Shown here: in pieces, positions 37,200 to 45,115 of the stretch | Layout of the letters: the number at the start of each line of letters is the position of its first letter | Numbering within the stretch: position 1 is the stretch's first letter | NCBI RefSeq assembly: GCF_022179085.1 | Contig: NZ_BPQE01000017.1 | Span: 1 to 64,000, forward strand | Origin: Methylobacterium aerolatum | GTDB lineage: Bacteria; Pseudomonadota; Alphaproteobacteria; Rhizobiales; Beijerinckiaceae | Direction of reading: 5' to 3' | DNA: 64,000 nt | Translations under genes and position numbers: made by a program | Notes under the pieces: generated by a model | What the model was told of the DNA's origin: nothing | What the model saw: the letters and a program-made list of their open reading frames with translations, nothing else | Databases searched by the model: none

Positions 37200-37928
37200 A
37201 TGCCGCCCGCGCCGATGTCGCCGAAACGCGCTCCCGCCCCCGCTCGCCGGACCGGAGCGATGTCCCTCGCGGCGATCCTCGTGGCGGCCGCGGCGCTCGC
37301 GGCTCCGGTGGCCGTCTCCGTCCCTGCCACGGCGCAGGATGCCGAGCCCGAGGCGGCGGCGCCCGCCCCGGCGGCGAAGCCGAAACCCAAGCCCAAGATC
37401 GAGCCCAAGCCGAAGCCCGCCGCGACGCAGGACGCGGCCGGGAAATCCGCCCAGAAGGCCGCCCCGGGCTCCTCGCCCTGGCCGGCCGGGGCGACCAGCG
37501 TCAGCGAGAGCTACGGCGACTGGACGGTCTCCTGCGTGAAGCCGCAGGACAGGCCCGCCTGCATCGTCGTCCAATCGCAGGGTGATTCGAAGACGGGCCA
37601 GCGCAAGTTCGGCTTCGAGCTCAGCACCCCGAAGGACGGCCGGTCCGAGGGCGTGGTCCTGATGCCCTTCGGCCTGTCCATCGAGGCCGGGATCGCCTTC
37701 AAGCTCGACGAGCAGAATCTCGGCAAGGGCGCGCCCTATGCGAGCTGCTCCGCCGAGGGGTGCATGGTGCCGATCAGCTTCCCCACCCTGGCGACGGACG
37801 GGATGCGCGCCGCCAAGACCCTGACGGTCACCGGCCAGAAGGCCAACAGCAGCGAGCCCGCCGTCATCTCCGTGCCCCTCATGGGCTTCCCGGCGGCCTT
37901 CGACCGGGCCGTCGCCCTCGGCGGCTGA
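37200..37928 (+). CDS. invasion-associated locus B (IalB) family protein
   Basis: Exported protein of about 242 residues. A signal peptide (about 20-45, cleavage ATAQ-D) is followed by a Pro/Lys/Ala-rich linker with repeated KPKPKPK (about 58-75) and the IalB domain: SYGDWTVSCVKPQDRPACIVVQSQ, FELSTPKDG, VLMPFGLSIEAGIAFKLDE, ASCSAEGCMVPISF, with four cysteines likely in disulfides. IalB proteins are widespread in alphaproteobacteria, bound to the cell envelope; the invasion link is from Bartonella only. The charged linker may bind peptidoglycan or lipopolysaccharide. The next gene follows after 54 bases that contain a CtrA-like box. Confidence 0.85.
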   Translation: MPPAPMSPKRAPAPARRTGAMSLAAILVAAAALAAPVAVSVPATAQDAEPEAAAPAPAAKPKPKPKIEPKPKPAATQDAAGKSAQKAAPGSSPWPAGATSVSESYGDWTVSCVKPQDRPACIVVQSQGDSKTGQRKFGFELSTPKDGRSEGVVLMPFGLSIEAGIAFKLDEQNLGKGAPYASCSAEGCMVPISFPTLATDGMRAAKTLTVTGQKANSSEPAVISVPLMGFPAAFDRAVALGG

Positions 37929-37952
37929 ACCGGTCCGATCCGTCGGTTACGG

Positions 37953-37967
37953 TTAAGCCGCCATTAG
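37953..37967 (+). promoter_or_regulatory. CtrA-like box before the TPR gene
   Basis: TTAA-GCCGCCA-TTAG, one base from the CtrA consensus TTAA-N7-TTAA, ends 15 bases before the start at 37983. TTAA is rare in this 70% GC sequence. If it is functional, the true start of translation may be one of the later ATGs, such as that at 38052. Confidence 0.5.
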
Positions 37968-37982
37968 CCCCGCTGGGGCAGG

Positions 37983-40900
37983 ATGCGGGTCGATGTGGCG
38001 TCGAGGCGTCGCGGCCGCGGGCCGTGGGCCGGGAGCGGGTCGGCTCGAACGATGGGAGCTTTGCGCGGGAGATCCCCGACAGGTCGCGAGGGGCGGCTCC
38101 GCCTGCGGCTCGGCCGGAAGGCGCGCGCGGCGACCCTCTCGGCGGCGTTGGCCGCCGCCCTCGTCGGCCTCGGCATCGCCCCCGCCCTGGCGGCGCGGCT
38201 CGTGGCGGCCAAGGGCACGGAGGCCGAGGGCTATGGCCGCCTGCTCCTGACCTTCGACAAGCCGGTCACCGTCAAGGCCACGGTCTCGGGCGGCGTGCTG
38301 ATCCTCGGCTACGGCGAGAGCGTGAAGGCCGGGCCGGAGCGCCTGACCGAGGAGATGCCGGCCTACCTCGCCGCCGTGCGCCGCGACCCCGACGGCACGG
38401 GCCTGCGCCTCGCCCTCCAGCGCCCCTTCAAGGCCAGCGTCCAGAGCGCGGGCGAGCGCGTCTTCATCGATCTCCTGCCCGAGGGCTGGAAGGGAATGCC
38501 GCCCTCCCTGCCGCAGGACGTGGTGGCCGACCTCGCCCGGCGGGCGCGTACCGCCGAGGAGGCCCTCCAGGCCAGGGTGCCGGTGCCGCCGCCGAAGCCC
38601 CTGGCCCTCACCATCGCGCACCTGCCGACCCTCACCCGGTTCTCCCTGCGCGTGCCCGAGGATGCGGTGGCGACCGTCGAGTCCGACGGCCCCTCGACCC
38701 GCCTGCGCGTGTCGGGGCGCTACGTGGTGGATGCCAGCGCCATCCGCGCCCGGCCGCGTCCGGGCGTGACCCGGATCGCCACCGACGCGGACGAGACCTC
38801 CGCCAGCGTGACCATCACCCCGGCCGAGGATTACGCCGTCACCGCCGAGCGGGAGGATGGGGTCTATCTCCTCGACGTCGTCCGCAAGACGCCCGCCCCG
38901 GCGAAATCCACCAGCGTCGAGATCCCCGCCGACGCGCCGGCGCCCAGGGCGGTGCCGGCCCGTGAGCCGGCAAAGGACGTGGCCAAGGACACGGCGAAGG
39001 ACGGCGCCGCCGCCCCGGCCGCGCCCGCCAAGCCCGCCCCGGCCACGGTGCCCACGCGGGCGGCGGGGTCGGGCCTCGTCTTCCCCTTCGCCCGGCTGCC
39101 CGCGGCCGCGCTGTTCGAGCGGGGCGGGCTCGCGGTCCTCGCCTTCGAGACGGGCGACCCCATCGCCGTGCCGCCGCCGGGGAGCACCGGCCTGCGTCCG
39201 GTCGGCGAGCCCCTGCGGGCCGGTCCCCTCACCGTCCTGCGCTTCGCGGTGCCCGCCGGGCGCCTGATCGACCTCGCCGCCGTCACGGTCCCGGGCGGCG
39301 TCGCCTGGGAACTCTCGGCGGGGGAGGGACTCGCCCCGAGCAGCACGCTGGAGCCCACCCGGCGGACGAGCCCGTCCGGCCAGGTCGCCATGACGGTGCC
39401 GCTGCCGCAGCCCGGCGCCGCCAGCTGGATCGACCTCGACGGCGAGCGGATCGCCGTGGTGCCCTCCGCCGCGATCGAGCCGGCGGGCAACCCCAAGAGC
39501 CGCCGGTTCGTGGATTTCGAGATCCTGCCGGGGCGCCAGGGCCTCGCCGTCCTGGCGGGCGCGGACGACCTCGCGGTGCGGTCCGACCTCGACGGGGTGC
39601 TCATCGGCCGCGAGGGCGGGCTCGCCGCCTCCACCGCGCCCAAGCGGCCCGAGGCGGTACTGGACGCACCCGGCGCCCTCGTCGTGGACCGGGCGGCCTG
39701 GGAGAAGGCTCGCCTCGGCAACGTCCGCGAGACGCTGCGCGGCCTCTTCTCCGACGCGGTCTTCGCGCCCGCCATCGAGCGCGGCCCGGCGCGGATGGCC
39801 TATGCCCGCGCGGCCATCGCGAACGGGTTCGACCTCGAGGGCCTCGCCGCCCTCGAGGCGGCGTCGGACGACGTCCTCGTCGCCGAGAACCGGGAGACGA
39901 TGATCCTGCGCGGCCTCGCCCTGGTCCGGGCCGGCCGGAACGCGGAGGCGCTGAAGGCCCTCTCGGTCCCGGCGCTCGCGGCCGATCCCGAGGCTGCCCT
40001 CTGGCGCGCGGCGGCCTCCGCCGGCCTGGAGGACTGGAAGACGGCCGAGACCGGCTTTCTCAAGGTGCTGCCCCTGGCCGAGCGCCTGCCGGCCGAACTC
40101 GCCGACACGGTGCGGACCCTGGCGGCGGAGTCGGCGATCGAGACGGGCGACGCCGAGACGGCGGCGGCCCGGGCGGTGGCGGGCTCGGGCCAGACTCCGC
40201 TGATCCGCGACCGGCTCGCCCTCGTTCGCGCCCGGGCCGCGGAGGCGACGGGGCAGAACGCGGCCGCCCTCGACGCCTACGGCAAGCTCGCCGAGGCGGC
40301 GGAGCGGCCGGTGGCGGCGGCCGCCGCCCTGCGCGGCGCCCTCCTCGCCAACGCAACCGGCAAGATCGACACCCCCGCCGCCATCGAGCGCCTGGAGCGC
40401 CTCGCCATCACGTGGCATGGCGGACCCGTCGAGGAGGCGCTGAACGCGGGCCTCGCCCGCCTGTCCCTGGCGGATGGGCGCTGGCGGGCGGCCTTCACGG
40501 CGGTGCGCCGGGCGAACACCCTCGCCCCCAACTCCCCCGTCTCGCGGGCGCTGACCACCGAGGCCCAGGCCGCCTTCGAGGATCTCTACCTCGGCGGCAA
40601 GGGCGACAGCCTGCCCGGCGTCGCGGCGGTGGCCCTGTACTTCGATTTCAAGGAACTCGCGCCGATCGGGCGCCGGGGCGATGCCGTGGTCCGGCGCCTC
40701 GCGGACCGGCTGGTGGGCCTCGACCTGCTCGAATCGGCCTCCGAACTCCTGCAGTACCAAGTCGATCAGCGCCTCACCGGCCAAGCCCGCTCCGCCGTGG
40801 CGGCCAAGCTCGCGACGGTGCTCTTGATGGACGGCAAGCCGATGCGGGCCCTCGCCGCCCTCGAAACCACCGACATGCCCGAACTGCCCACCGAACTGCG

Positions 40901-41420
40901 CCGGGCCCGCTCCCTGGTCCGCGCCCGCGCCCTCTCCGACCTCACCCGCACCGATCTCGCGCTGGAGGCGGTCGAGGACGAGTCCGGACCCGACGTGTCG
41001 CGCCTGCGCGCCGACATCCTGTGGAGCGCCCGGCGCTGGCGCGAGGCCGGCGAGGCGCACGAGGCCCTGCTCGGCGAGGTCTGGCGCGGGGGCGGGCCCC
41101 TGGACGAGGCCGCCCGCGGTGACGCCATCCGCGCGGCCATCGCCTACGACCTCGCCGGGGAGAAGCTCGGCCTCGAGCGGCTGAAGGCGAAGTTCGCCGG
41201 GCCCATGGCCCAGGGGCCCGACGCGCGGACCTTCGCCCTGCTCACAGCCGACGGGGCGACGCGCAGCCCCGGCTTCCGCACCATCGCCGCCCGGGCCACC
41301 AAGGCCGAAACCCTGTCGGCCTTCCTCGCCGAATACCGCAAGCGCTATCCCGAGGCCGCCGTGGCCGACCGGGGGACCGCCCCGAAGGCCGAGGCCCCCG
41401 CCGAGAGCCCGCCGGGGTAG
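37983..41420 (+). CDS. large exported protein with AMIN-like N-terminus and TPR-like C-terminus
   Basis: 1145 residues from the first ATG; a later in-frame ATG at 38052 would shorten the N-terminus. A membrane/signal segment ([22 protein letters not shown], about 49-70) leads into a beta-rich region (about 72-170: YGRLLLTFDKPVTVKATVSGGVLILGY and RVFIDLLPEGW) like an AMIN-type domain. An Ala/Pro/Lys-rich linker (about 305-360) follows, then a second beta region, and from about 590 to 1110 helical pairs typical of TPR repeats. No enzyme motif is seen. Similar proteins occur in flagellar regions of Rhizobiales, so a periplasmic scaffold for motility or envelope structures is possible. Function unknown. 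Confidence 0.8.
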   Translation: MRVDVASRRRGRGPWAGSGSARTMGALRGRSPTGREGRLRLRLGRKARAATLSAALAAALVGLGIAPALAARLVAAKGTEAEGYGRLLLTFDKPVTVKATVSGGVLILGYGESVKAGPERLTEEMPAYLAAVRRDPDGTGLRLALQRPFKASVQSAGERVFIDLLPEGWKGMPPSLPQDVVADLARRARTAEEALQARVPVPPPKPLALTIAHLPTLTRFSLRVPEDAVATVESDGPSTRLRVSGRYVVDASAIRARPRPGVTRIATDADETSASVTITPAEDYAVTAEREDGVYLLDVVRKTPAPAKSTSVEIPADAPAPRAVPAREPAKDVAKDTAKDGAAAPAAPAKPAPATVPTRAAGSGLVFPFARLPAAALFERGGLAVLAFETGDPIAVPPPGSTGLRPVGEPLRAGPLTVLRFAVPAGRLIDLAAVTVPGGVAWELSAGEGLAPSSTLEPTRRTSPSGQVAMTVPLPQPGAASWIDLDGERIAVVPSAAIEPAGNPKSRRFVDFEILPGRQGLAVLAGADDLAVRSDLDGVLIGREGGLAASTAPKRPEAVLDAPGALVVDRAAWEKARLGNVRETLRGLFSDAVFAPAIERGPARMAYARAAIANGFDLEGLAALEAASDDVLVAENRETMILRGLALVRAGRNAEALKALSVPALAADPEAALWRAAASAGLEDWKTAETGFLKVLPLAERLPAELADTVRTLAAESAIETGDAETAAARAVAGSGQTPLIRDRLALVRARAAEATGQNAAALDAYGKLAEAAERPVAAAAALRGALLANATGKIDTPAAIERLERLAITWHGGPVEEALNAGLARLSLADGRWRAAFTAVRRANTLAPNSPVSRALTTEAQAAFEDLYLGGKGDSLPGVAAVALYFDFKELAPIGRRGDAVVRRLADRLVGLDLLESASELLQYQVDQRLTGQARSAVAAKLATVLLMDGKPMRALAALETTDMPELPTELRRARSLVRARALSDLTRTDLALEAVEDESGPDVSRLRADILWSARRWREAGEAHEALLGEVWRGGGPLDEAARGDAIRAAIAYDLAGEKLGLERLKAKFAGPMAQGPDARTFALLTADGATRSPGFRTIAARATKAETLSAFLAEYRKRYPEAAVADRGTAPKAEAPAESPPG

Positions 41421-41510
41421 AGGGGGTGCCGGGCGGGCCGGCCCGCGGGATCGCCCTCCCACCCTCGGTCCGGGACGCCGCCTCGGCGGGCGCGGTCGCC
41501 CGCGCCCCGG

Positions 41511-42950
41511 TTACTGCGTGATGCGCGCCATGCGCAGGGCTTGGTCGAACATCGCGTTGAGGGATGCGGTGATGTCGGCCGGGGTGTTCGCGGTGTAGAA
41601 GAAGCCGGGCGAGGCGCAGGCCTTCAGGGGTGTCGCCAGCGTCGGGCTGAAGGCGTTCACCCGGTTGTTCTCCCAGGCGATTCCGCCGCCGTTGTTGACG
41701 AAGGAAATCTGGTTGTAGGGGATGTACAGCACCGAAATCGTGGCGCCCGCGCTCTTCAGCGCGGAGCAGGTGGTGGCATCGATCTGCGACGGTTGCGACC
41801 CGTCCCACCACGCGTTGGCATAGCCCACGAATTTCGACGGGTTTCCGGGATAGGTGTATTTGCCGTTGACCGACGTGAAGAAGTGCTGCCCGTTCTGCAT
41901 CCCGTCGGTGACGAGGAAGACGAAGGGCTTCGGCTTCGACGCGCTGGACCCGTCGCCGTAGTTCACGATGGTGGATTGCATCTGCGCCATCGCCACCTCG
42001 AAATGGGTGCCGCCGGCGCCGGTCCCGGTGCTCGGGTCGAGGCCCGTGTAGAGCTGCGTCGAGCCGGTATCGAGGAGATTCGTCAGGGCCATCGGCCAGC
42101 TCTGGGCGCACTGGGCGGCGGTCGAGAGCGTCGCCATGGTGCCCGTGAGGGGCGAGAGCGTCGCGAGCTGGTTGATGAAGGGATAGAGGCCGACCCGGTA
42201 CTGGTTCGGCACCAGGGGCTGCGACGCCCGCTGGATCAGCGAGCAGACCGCCGAGTTCACCGCGTCCGAGCGGAGCTGGATCTTGCCCGCCGCCTGGTTC
42301 CAGCCGTTGTAGCCGGGGAAGTGGCAGGCGAATTGGCACCCCTGCTGGTAGTCGGACCACATGTCGGTGTTGACGGCGGCGAGCTGGCTCATCCCGGTGG
42401 GTGTCGCGGGCAGGCCCATCGAGCCGGAGACGTCCATCATCAGGTAGAAGTCGAGGTAGCTCGCGAGGTCGGCGGAGGCGGTCACCGTGTTGGTGAGCGG
42501 CACGGTGGGCGCGCGGAAGATCTTGCCGAAGTTGTTCTGCACCGTCGCGGTGTAGGTCACCGTGGCGGTCAGGGTCTGGCCGGAGCGGACGACGGAGGGC
42601 GTCTGCAGGGTGAAGGTGGTGAAGGGCACGCGGCCCGCGTTCACCGCGAAGGCGTTGATGGCTTGGTTCGTCCCCGCCGTGATGCCGCTCTGCGTCACGT
42701 TCGCCTGCGCCGGGTTGTTGGCGATGTAGGCCTTGGCCGTCACCACGGCGGCCAGGGCGGCGGCGTCGGCGGCGTTATTGAGCTTCGTCTTGGCGGTGAT
42801 GGCGACGCCGTAATCCACCCCGAGGCCGATCATGCCGATCAGCGGGATCACGCTGAGGCCGAAGAGGATGTTGATGCTGCCGCCGCGCTCGCGGCGCAGG
42901 GCGACGGTCCGCGCGGCGAGGCGGTGGGCGAGGGTCAGAAGCCGGGGCAT
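41511..42950 (-). CDS. TadG-like pilus assembly protein with von Willebrand A domain
   Basis: 479 residues. A Tad-type N-terminal helix (RERGGSINILFGLSVIPLIGMIGLGVDY, about 21-47) is followed by LNNAADAAALAA, the TadG signature, and a vWA domain from about 167 with the metal-site DVSGSMG (Asp173, Ser175, Ser177). The C-terminal half contains several cysteines. TadG proteins are minor pilins or anchors of the Flp/Tad pilus. The ATG at 42950 overlaps the preceding gene by 16 bases. It is the last of three same-strand pilin-like genes; the Tad secretion ATPases are not in the window. Confidence 0.85.
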   Translation of the reverse strand: MPRLLTLAHRLAARTVALRRERGGSINILFGLSVIPLIGMIGLGVDYGVAITAKTKLNNAADAAALAAVVTAKAYIANNPAQANVTQSGITAGTNQAINAFAVNAGRVPFTTFTLQTPSVVRSGQTLTATVTYTATVQNNFGKIFRAPTVPLTNTVTASADLASYLDFYLMMDVSGSMGLPATPTGMSQLAAVNTDMWSDYQQGCQFACHFPGYNGWNQAAGKIQLRSDAVNSAVCSLIQRASQPLVPNQYRVGLYPFINQLATLSPLTGTMATLSTAAQCAQSWPMALTNLLDTGSTQLYTGLDPSTGTGAGGTHFEVAMAQMQSTIVNYGDGSSASKPKPFVFLVTDGMQNGQHFFTSVNGKYTYPGNPSKFVGYANAWWDGSQPSQIDATTCSALKSAGATISVLYIPYNQISFVNNGGGIAWENNRVNAFSPTLATPLKACASPGFFYTANTPADITASLNAMFDQALRMARITQ

Positions 42951-43681
42951 TTCGAGGCGATCCCGTCGCTGCCGGTGGTGTCGTAATTGACGAAGGTCGC
43001 GTAGCGCGGCTGCACGTAGGCGGAGCGCGCGATGCGAAGCGGAGGCAGGAAGGCCGAGGCGAAGGTCGGCGTGAAGGTGAACACCACGTCGATCACGATG
43101 AGCGAGGCCGGGCCGAACACGGACCGGGGCAGGCTGGTCCGGCTCGGAGCGGCGTTGTTGGCCGCAGCGAGTTGCGGCGTCACGCAGGGGCGGTAGTTCG
43201 CGCCGCCCGGCTGGGCCGTGCCGGTGCTCGTCCAGGCGACGGTGGCGAGGTAGCAGGCGCTTTGGTCGGTGGGGTTGTTGCAGGTGGAGCCCGTGACCGG
43301 CGTGAACACGATGCTGGAGAAATTGATCGAGATGTCGGTCCACCACGCCATCCCCTGCCGCCGGGCATCCGTCATTACGAAGGGGAAGATCACCAGCGTC
43401 GCGTCGAAGCTGAAATGCAGGTCGGTGGCGTTCACCGTCGCCGTGGAGGAGTTGCTCGGCGGCACGGCCTGCGAGATCATCTGGCTGATCGAACGTGCGA
43501 CCTGCCCGACCTTCCGCGTCGCGTTGACGTAGAGCACCACTTGGCTGCCCATCAGCAGGATCGCCGCCAGGATCGGCATGACGAGGGCGAATTCGAGGGC
43601 CGCCATGCCGCGCTCGGCGCCGGGGAAGCGCCGGGCGGCTCCGCCGGAGGCTCCGGGGCCGGGGATGTCGCCGGCGGCCAT
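42935..43681 (-). CDS. TadE-like minor pilin (second)
   Basis: 248 residues. After a 20-residue leader comes GAERGMAALEFALVMPILAAILLMGSQVVLYV, the TadE/TadF prepilin pattern with Gly before the hydrophobic helix and Glu30 at the plus-five position. The rest is a secreted beta-rich domain with a disulfide-type CNNPTDQSAC. The ATG at 43681 shares its last base pair with the end of the upstream gene, indicating translational coupling. Confidence 0.82.
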   Translation of the reverse strand: MAAGDIPGPGASGGAARRFPGAERGMAALEFALVMPILAAILLMGSQVVLYVNATRKVGQVARSISQMISQAVPPSNSSTATVNATDLHFSFDATLVIFPFVMTDARRQGMAWWTDISINFSSIVFTPVTGSTCNNPTDQSACYLATVAWTSTGTAQPGGANYRPCVTPQLAAANNAAPSRTSLPRSVFGPASLIVIDVVFTFTPTFASAFLPPLRIARSAYVQPRYATFVNYDTTGSDGIASKCPGF

Positions 43682-44226
43682 CAGTACTGCTCGTTGCGGA
43701 ACGCCGCCGTGGCAATCGCGAGATAGGCCGGCTTGCCGTTGAAGGTGGCCCCGTTGCTCAGCATCGCCGCGAAGCCCGAGGGCAGGAAGGTGACCGGGTA
43801 GATCACCTGGAGGTACTGGTAGTCCCCCTGCTGGCCGAGGGTGAACTGGCCGGAGCCGGGGGTGAGGGCCGGGATCGTCAGGCCGCTCAGGTCGGGCTTC
43901 ACGTAGGCGTAGTAGCCGGAGGGCTGGGTCGCCTTGGGCACCACGTACAGGTTGACGACGAGGTTGCCGCACTGGAGCCCGGGGGGAAGGCGGCCGCACA
44001 ATTTCTGCGTGAATGTGCTCGCCGTCGTGGAGGTCGTCTGCGCGTTGCCCGTCAGGATGTCGCGCGCCGCGCTCGTGGTCGCGTAATCGATCGCCTCGCC
44101 AATGTAGAAGATCGCGCCGGCCACCAGCACGAACAGCATCGTCAGGATGAACAGCGAGCCGACCAGAGCGAATTCCACCGCCGTGGCGCCCCTGCGGTTC
44201 TCGATGAATGACCGGAGACAAAGCAT
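43681..44226 (-). CDS. TadE-like minor pilin (first)
   Basis: 181 residues with a short positive leader, NRRGATAVEFALVGSLFILTMLFVLVAGAIFYIGEAIDYATTSAARDI, the TadE helix with Glu18, and a C-terminal periplasmic domain. It is the first gene of a three-gene set of Tad minor pilins. A CtrA-like box lies 24-38 bases upstream. Confidence 0.87.
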   Translation of the reverse strand: MLCLRSFIENRRGATAVEFALVGSLFILTMLFVLVAGAIFYIGEAIDYATTSAARDILTGNAQTTSTTASTFTQKLCGRLPPGLQCGNLVVNLYVVPKATQPSGYYAYVKPDLSGLTIPALTPGSGQFTLGQQGDYQYLQVIYPVTFLPSGFAAMLSNGATFNGKPAYLAIATAAFRNEQY

Positions 44227-44249
44227 CGCCCGAAGGTACTGGGCAAATT

Positions 44250-44264
44250 TTAACTCGCGGCTAA
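44250..44264 (-). promoter_or_regulatory. CtrA-like box before the tad genes
   Basis: Minus-strand TTAG-CCGCGAG-TTAA, one base from TTAA-N7-TTAA, lies 24-38 bases before the first tadE ATG. A GAATC (CcrM-type GANTC methylation site) is 12 bases further upstream at 44277-44281. Both signals in an AT-rich 127-base gap suggest cell-cycle control of these pilin genes. Confidence 0.55.
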
Positions 44265-44353
44265 TTCGATCTCAAAGAATCAATCACGGAACGTTGAAAA
44301 GACAGAATTTGCCGCAAATCAGTGCGTGATTACTGTGGATTTTCGCTGCGTCC

Positions 44354-45115
44354 TCACCCGCCGTAGCTCTGGACGAGGGAGCCCGCCACCAGGGTCCAGC
44401 CATCGACGAGGACGAAGAAGATCAGCTTGAAGGGCAGGGCGACGGTCGCGGGCGGCACCATCATCATGCCCACCGCCATGAGGACGGAGGCGACCACGAG
44501 GTCGATGATCAGGAACGGGATGAAGAGCAGGAACCCGATCTCGAAGGCGCGGCGCAGCTCGGAGATCATGAAGGCGGGGGTGACGACCTCCAGGCCGACC
44601 TGTTCCGGCCCCTGGGGCACCGGCACCTTGGCGAGATCGAGGAAGAGCTTCAGGTCCTTCTCGCGGACGTTCTTGAGCATGAAGGTCTTGAACGGGGCCG
44701 AGGCGCGCTCGAAGGCCTGTGCCTGCGTGATCCGGCCGGCCACCAGGGGCTCGATGCCGACGGTGTAGGCCTCGCGGCCCGTCGGCGCCATGACGAAGGC
44801 GGTGAGGAACAGGGCGAGGCTGACGATCACGGCGGTGGGCGGCGCCGTCTGCGTGCCGAGGGCCGAGCGCAGGATCGAGAGCACCACGACGATCCGGGTG
44901 AAGGCGGTGGCCATCACCAGCACCGAGGGGGCGACGGCGAGCACCGTGATGAGCGCGACGAGCTGCAGCGCCCGCTCGGTGGTGCCGCCGCTGCCGAGAT
45001 CGACCGTCACGCTCTGCGCCCAGGCGGGGGCGGCGAGGAGGAAGGCCGCCAGGGCGAGGCCGGGGACCAGGGCGGCGGTCCGCCGGGGCATGGCGCGTGT
45101 CCCGGTGCGTCTCAT
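44354..45115 (-). CDS. fliP: flagellar type III export protein FliP
   Basis: Inner-membrane core subunit of the flagellar export gate, about 253 residues (or 245 from the second ATG). A cleavable signal precedes VTVDLG; the family blocks LQLVALITVLAVAPSVLVMATAFTRIVVVLSILRSALG, MLKNVREKDLKLFLDLA, VVTPAFMISELRRAFEIGFLLFIPFLIIDLVVASVLMAVGMMMVPP and LPFKLIFFVLVDGWTLVAGSLVQSY are complete. Its ATG overlaps the stop of the HpnL-like gene (ATGA), so it is translated as part of that transcript. Confidence 0.97.
   Translation of the reverse strand: MRRTGTRAMPRRTAALVPGLALAAFLLAAPAWAQSVTVDLGSGGTTERALQLVALITVLAVAPSVLVMATAFTRIVVVLSILRSALGTQTAPPTAVIVSLALFLTAFVMAPTGREAYTVGIEPLVAGRITQAQAFERASAPFKTFMLKNVREKDLKLFLDLAKVPVPQGPEQVGLEVVTPAFMISELRRAFEIGFLLFIPFLIIDLVVASVLMAVGMMMVPPATVALPFKLIFFVLVDGWTLVAGSLVQSYGG

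Noticed and set aside
37953-41462. A very long open frame antisense to the TPR gene (over 1100 codons), and similar ones antisense to dnaK-dnaJ and the Pat-like gene
   Set aside because: Third-position GC bias makes the reverse frames of real genes almost stop-free. The products are low-complexity and match no family, while the opposite strand has clear domains.
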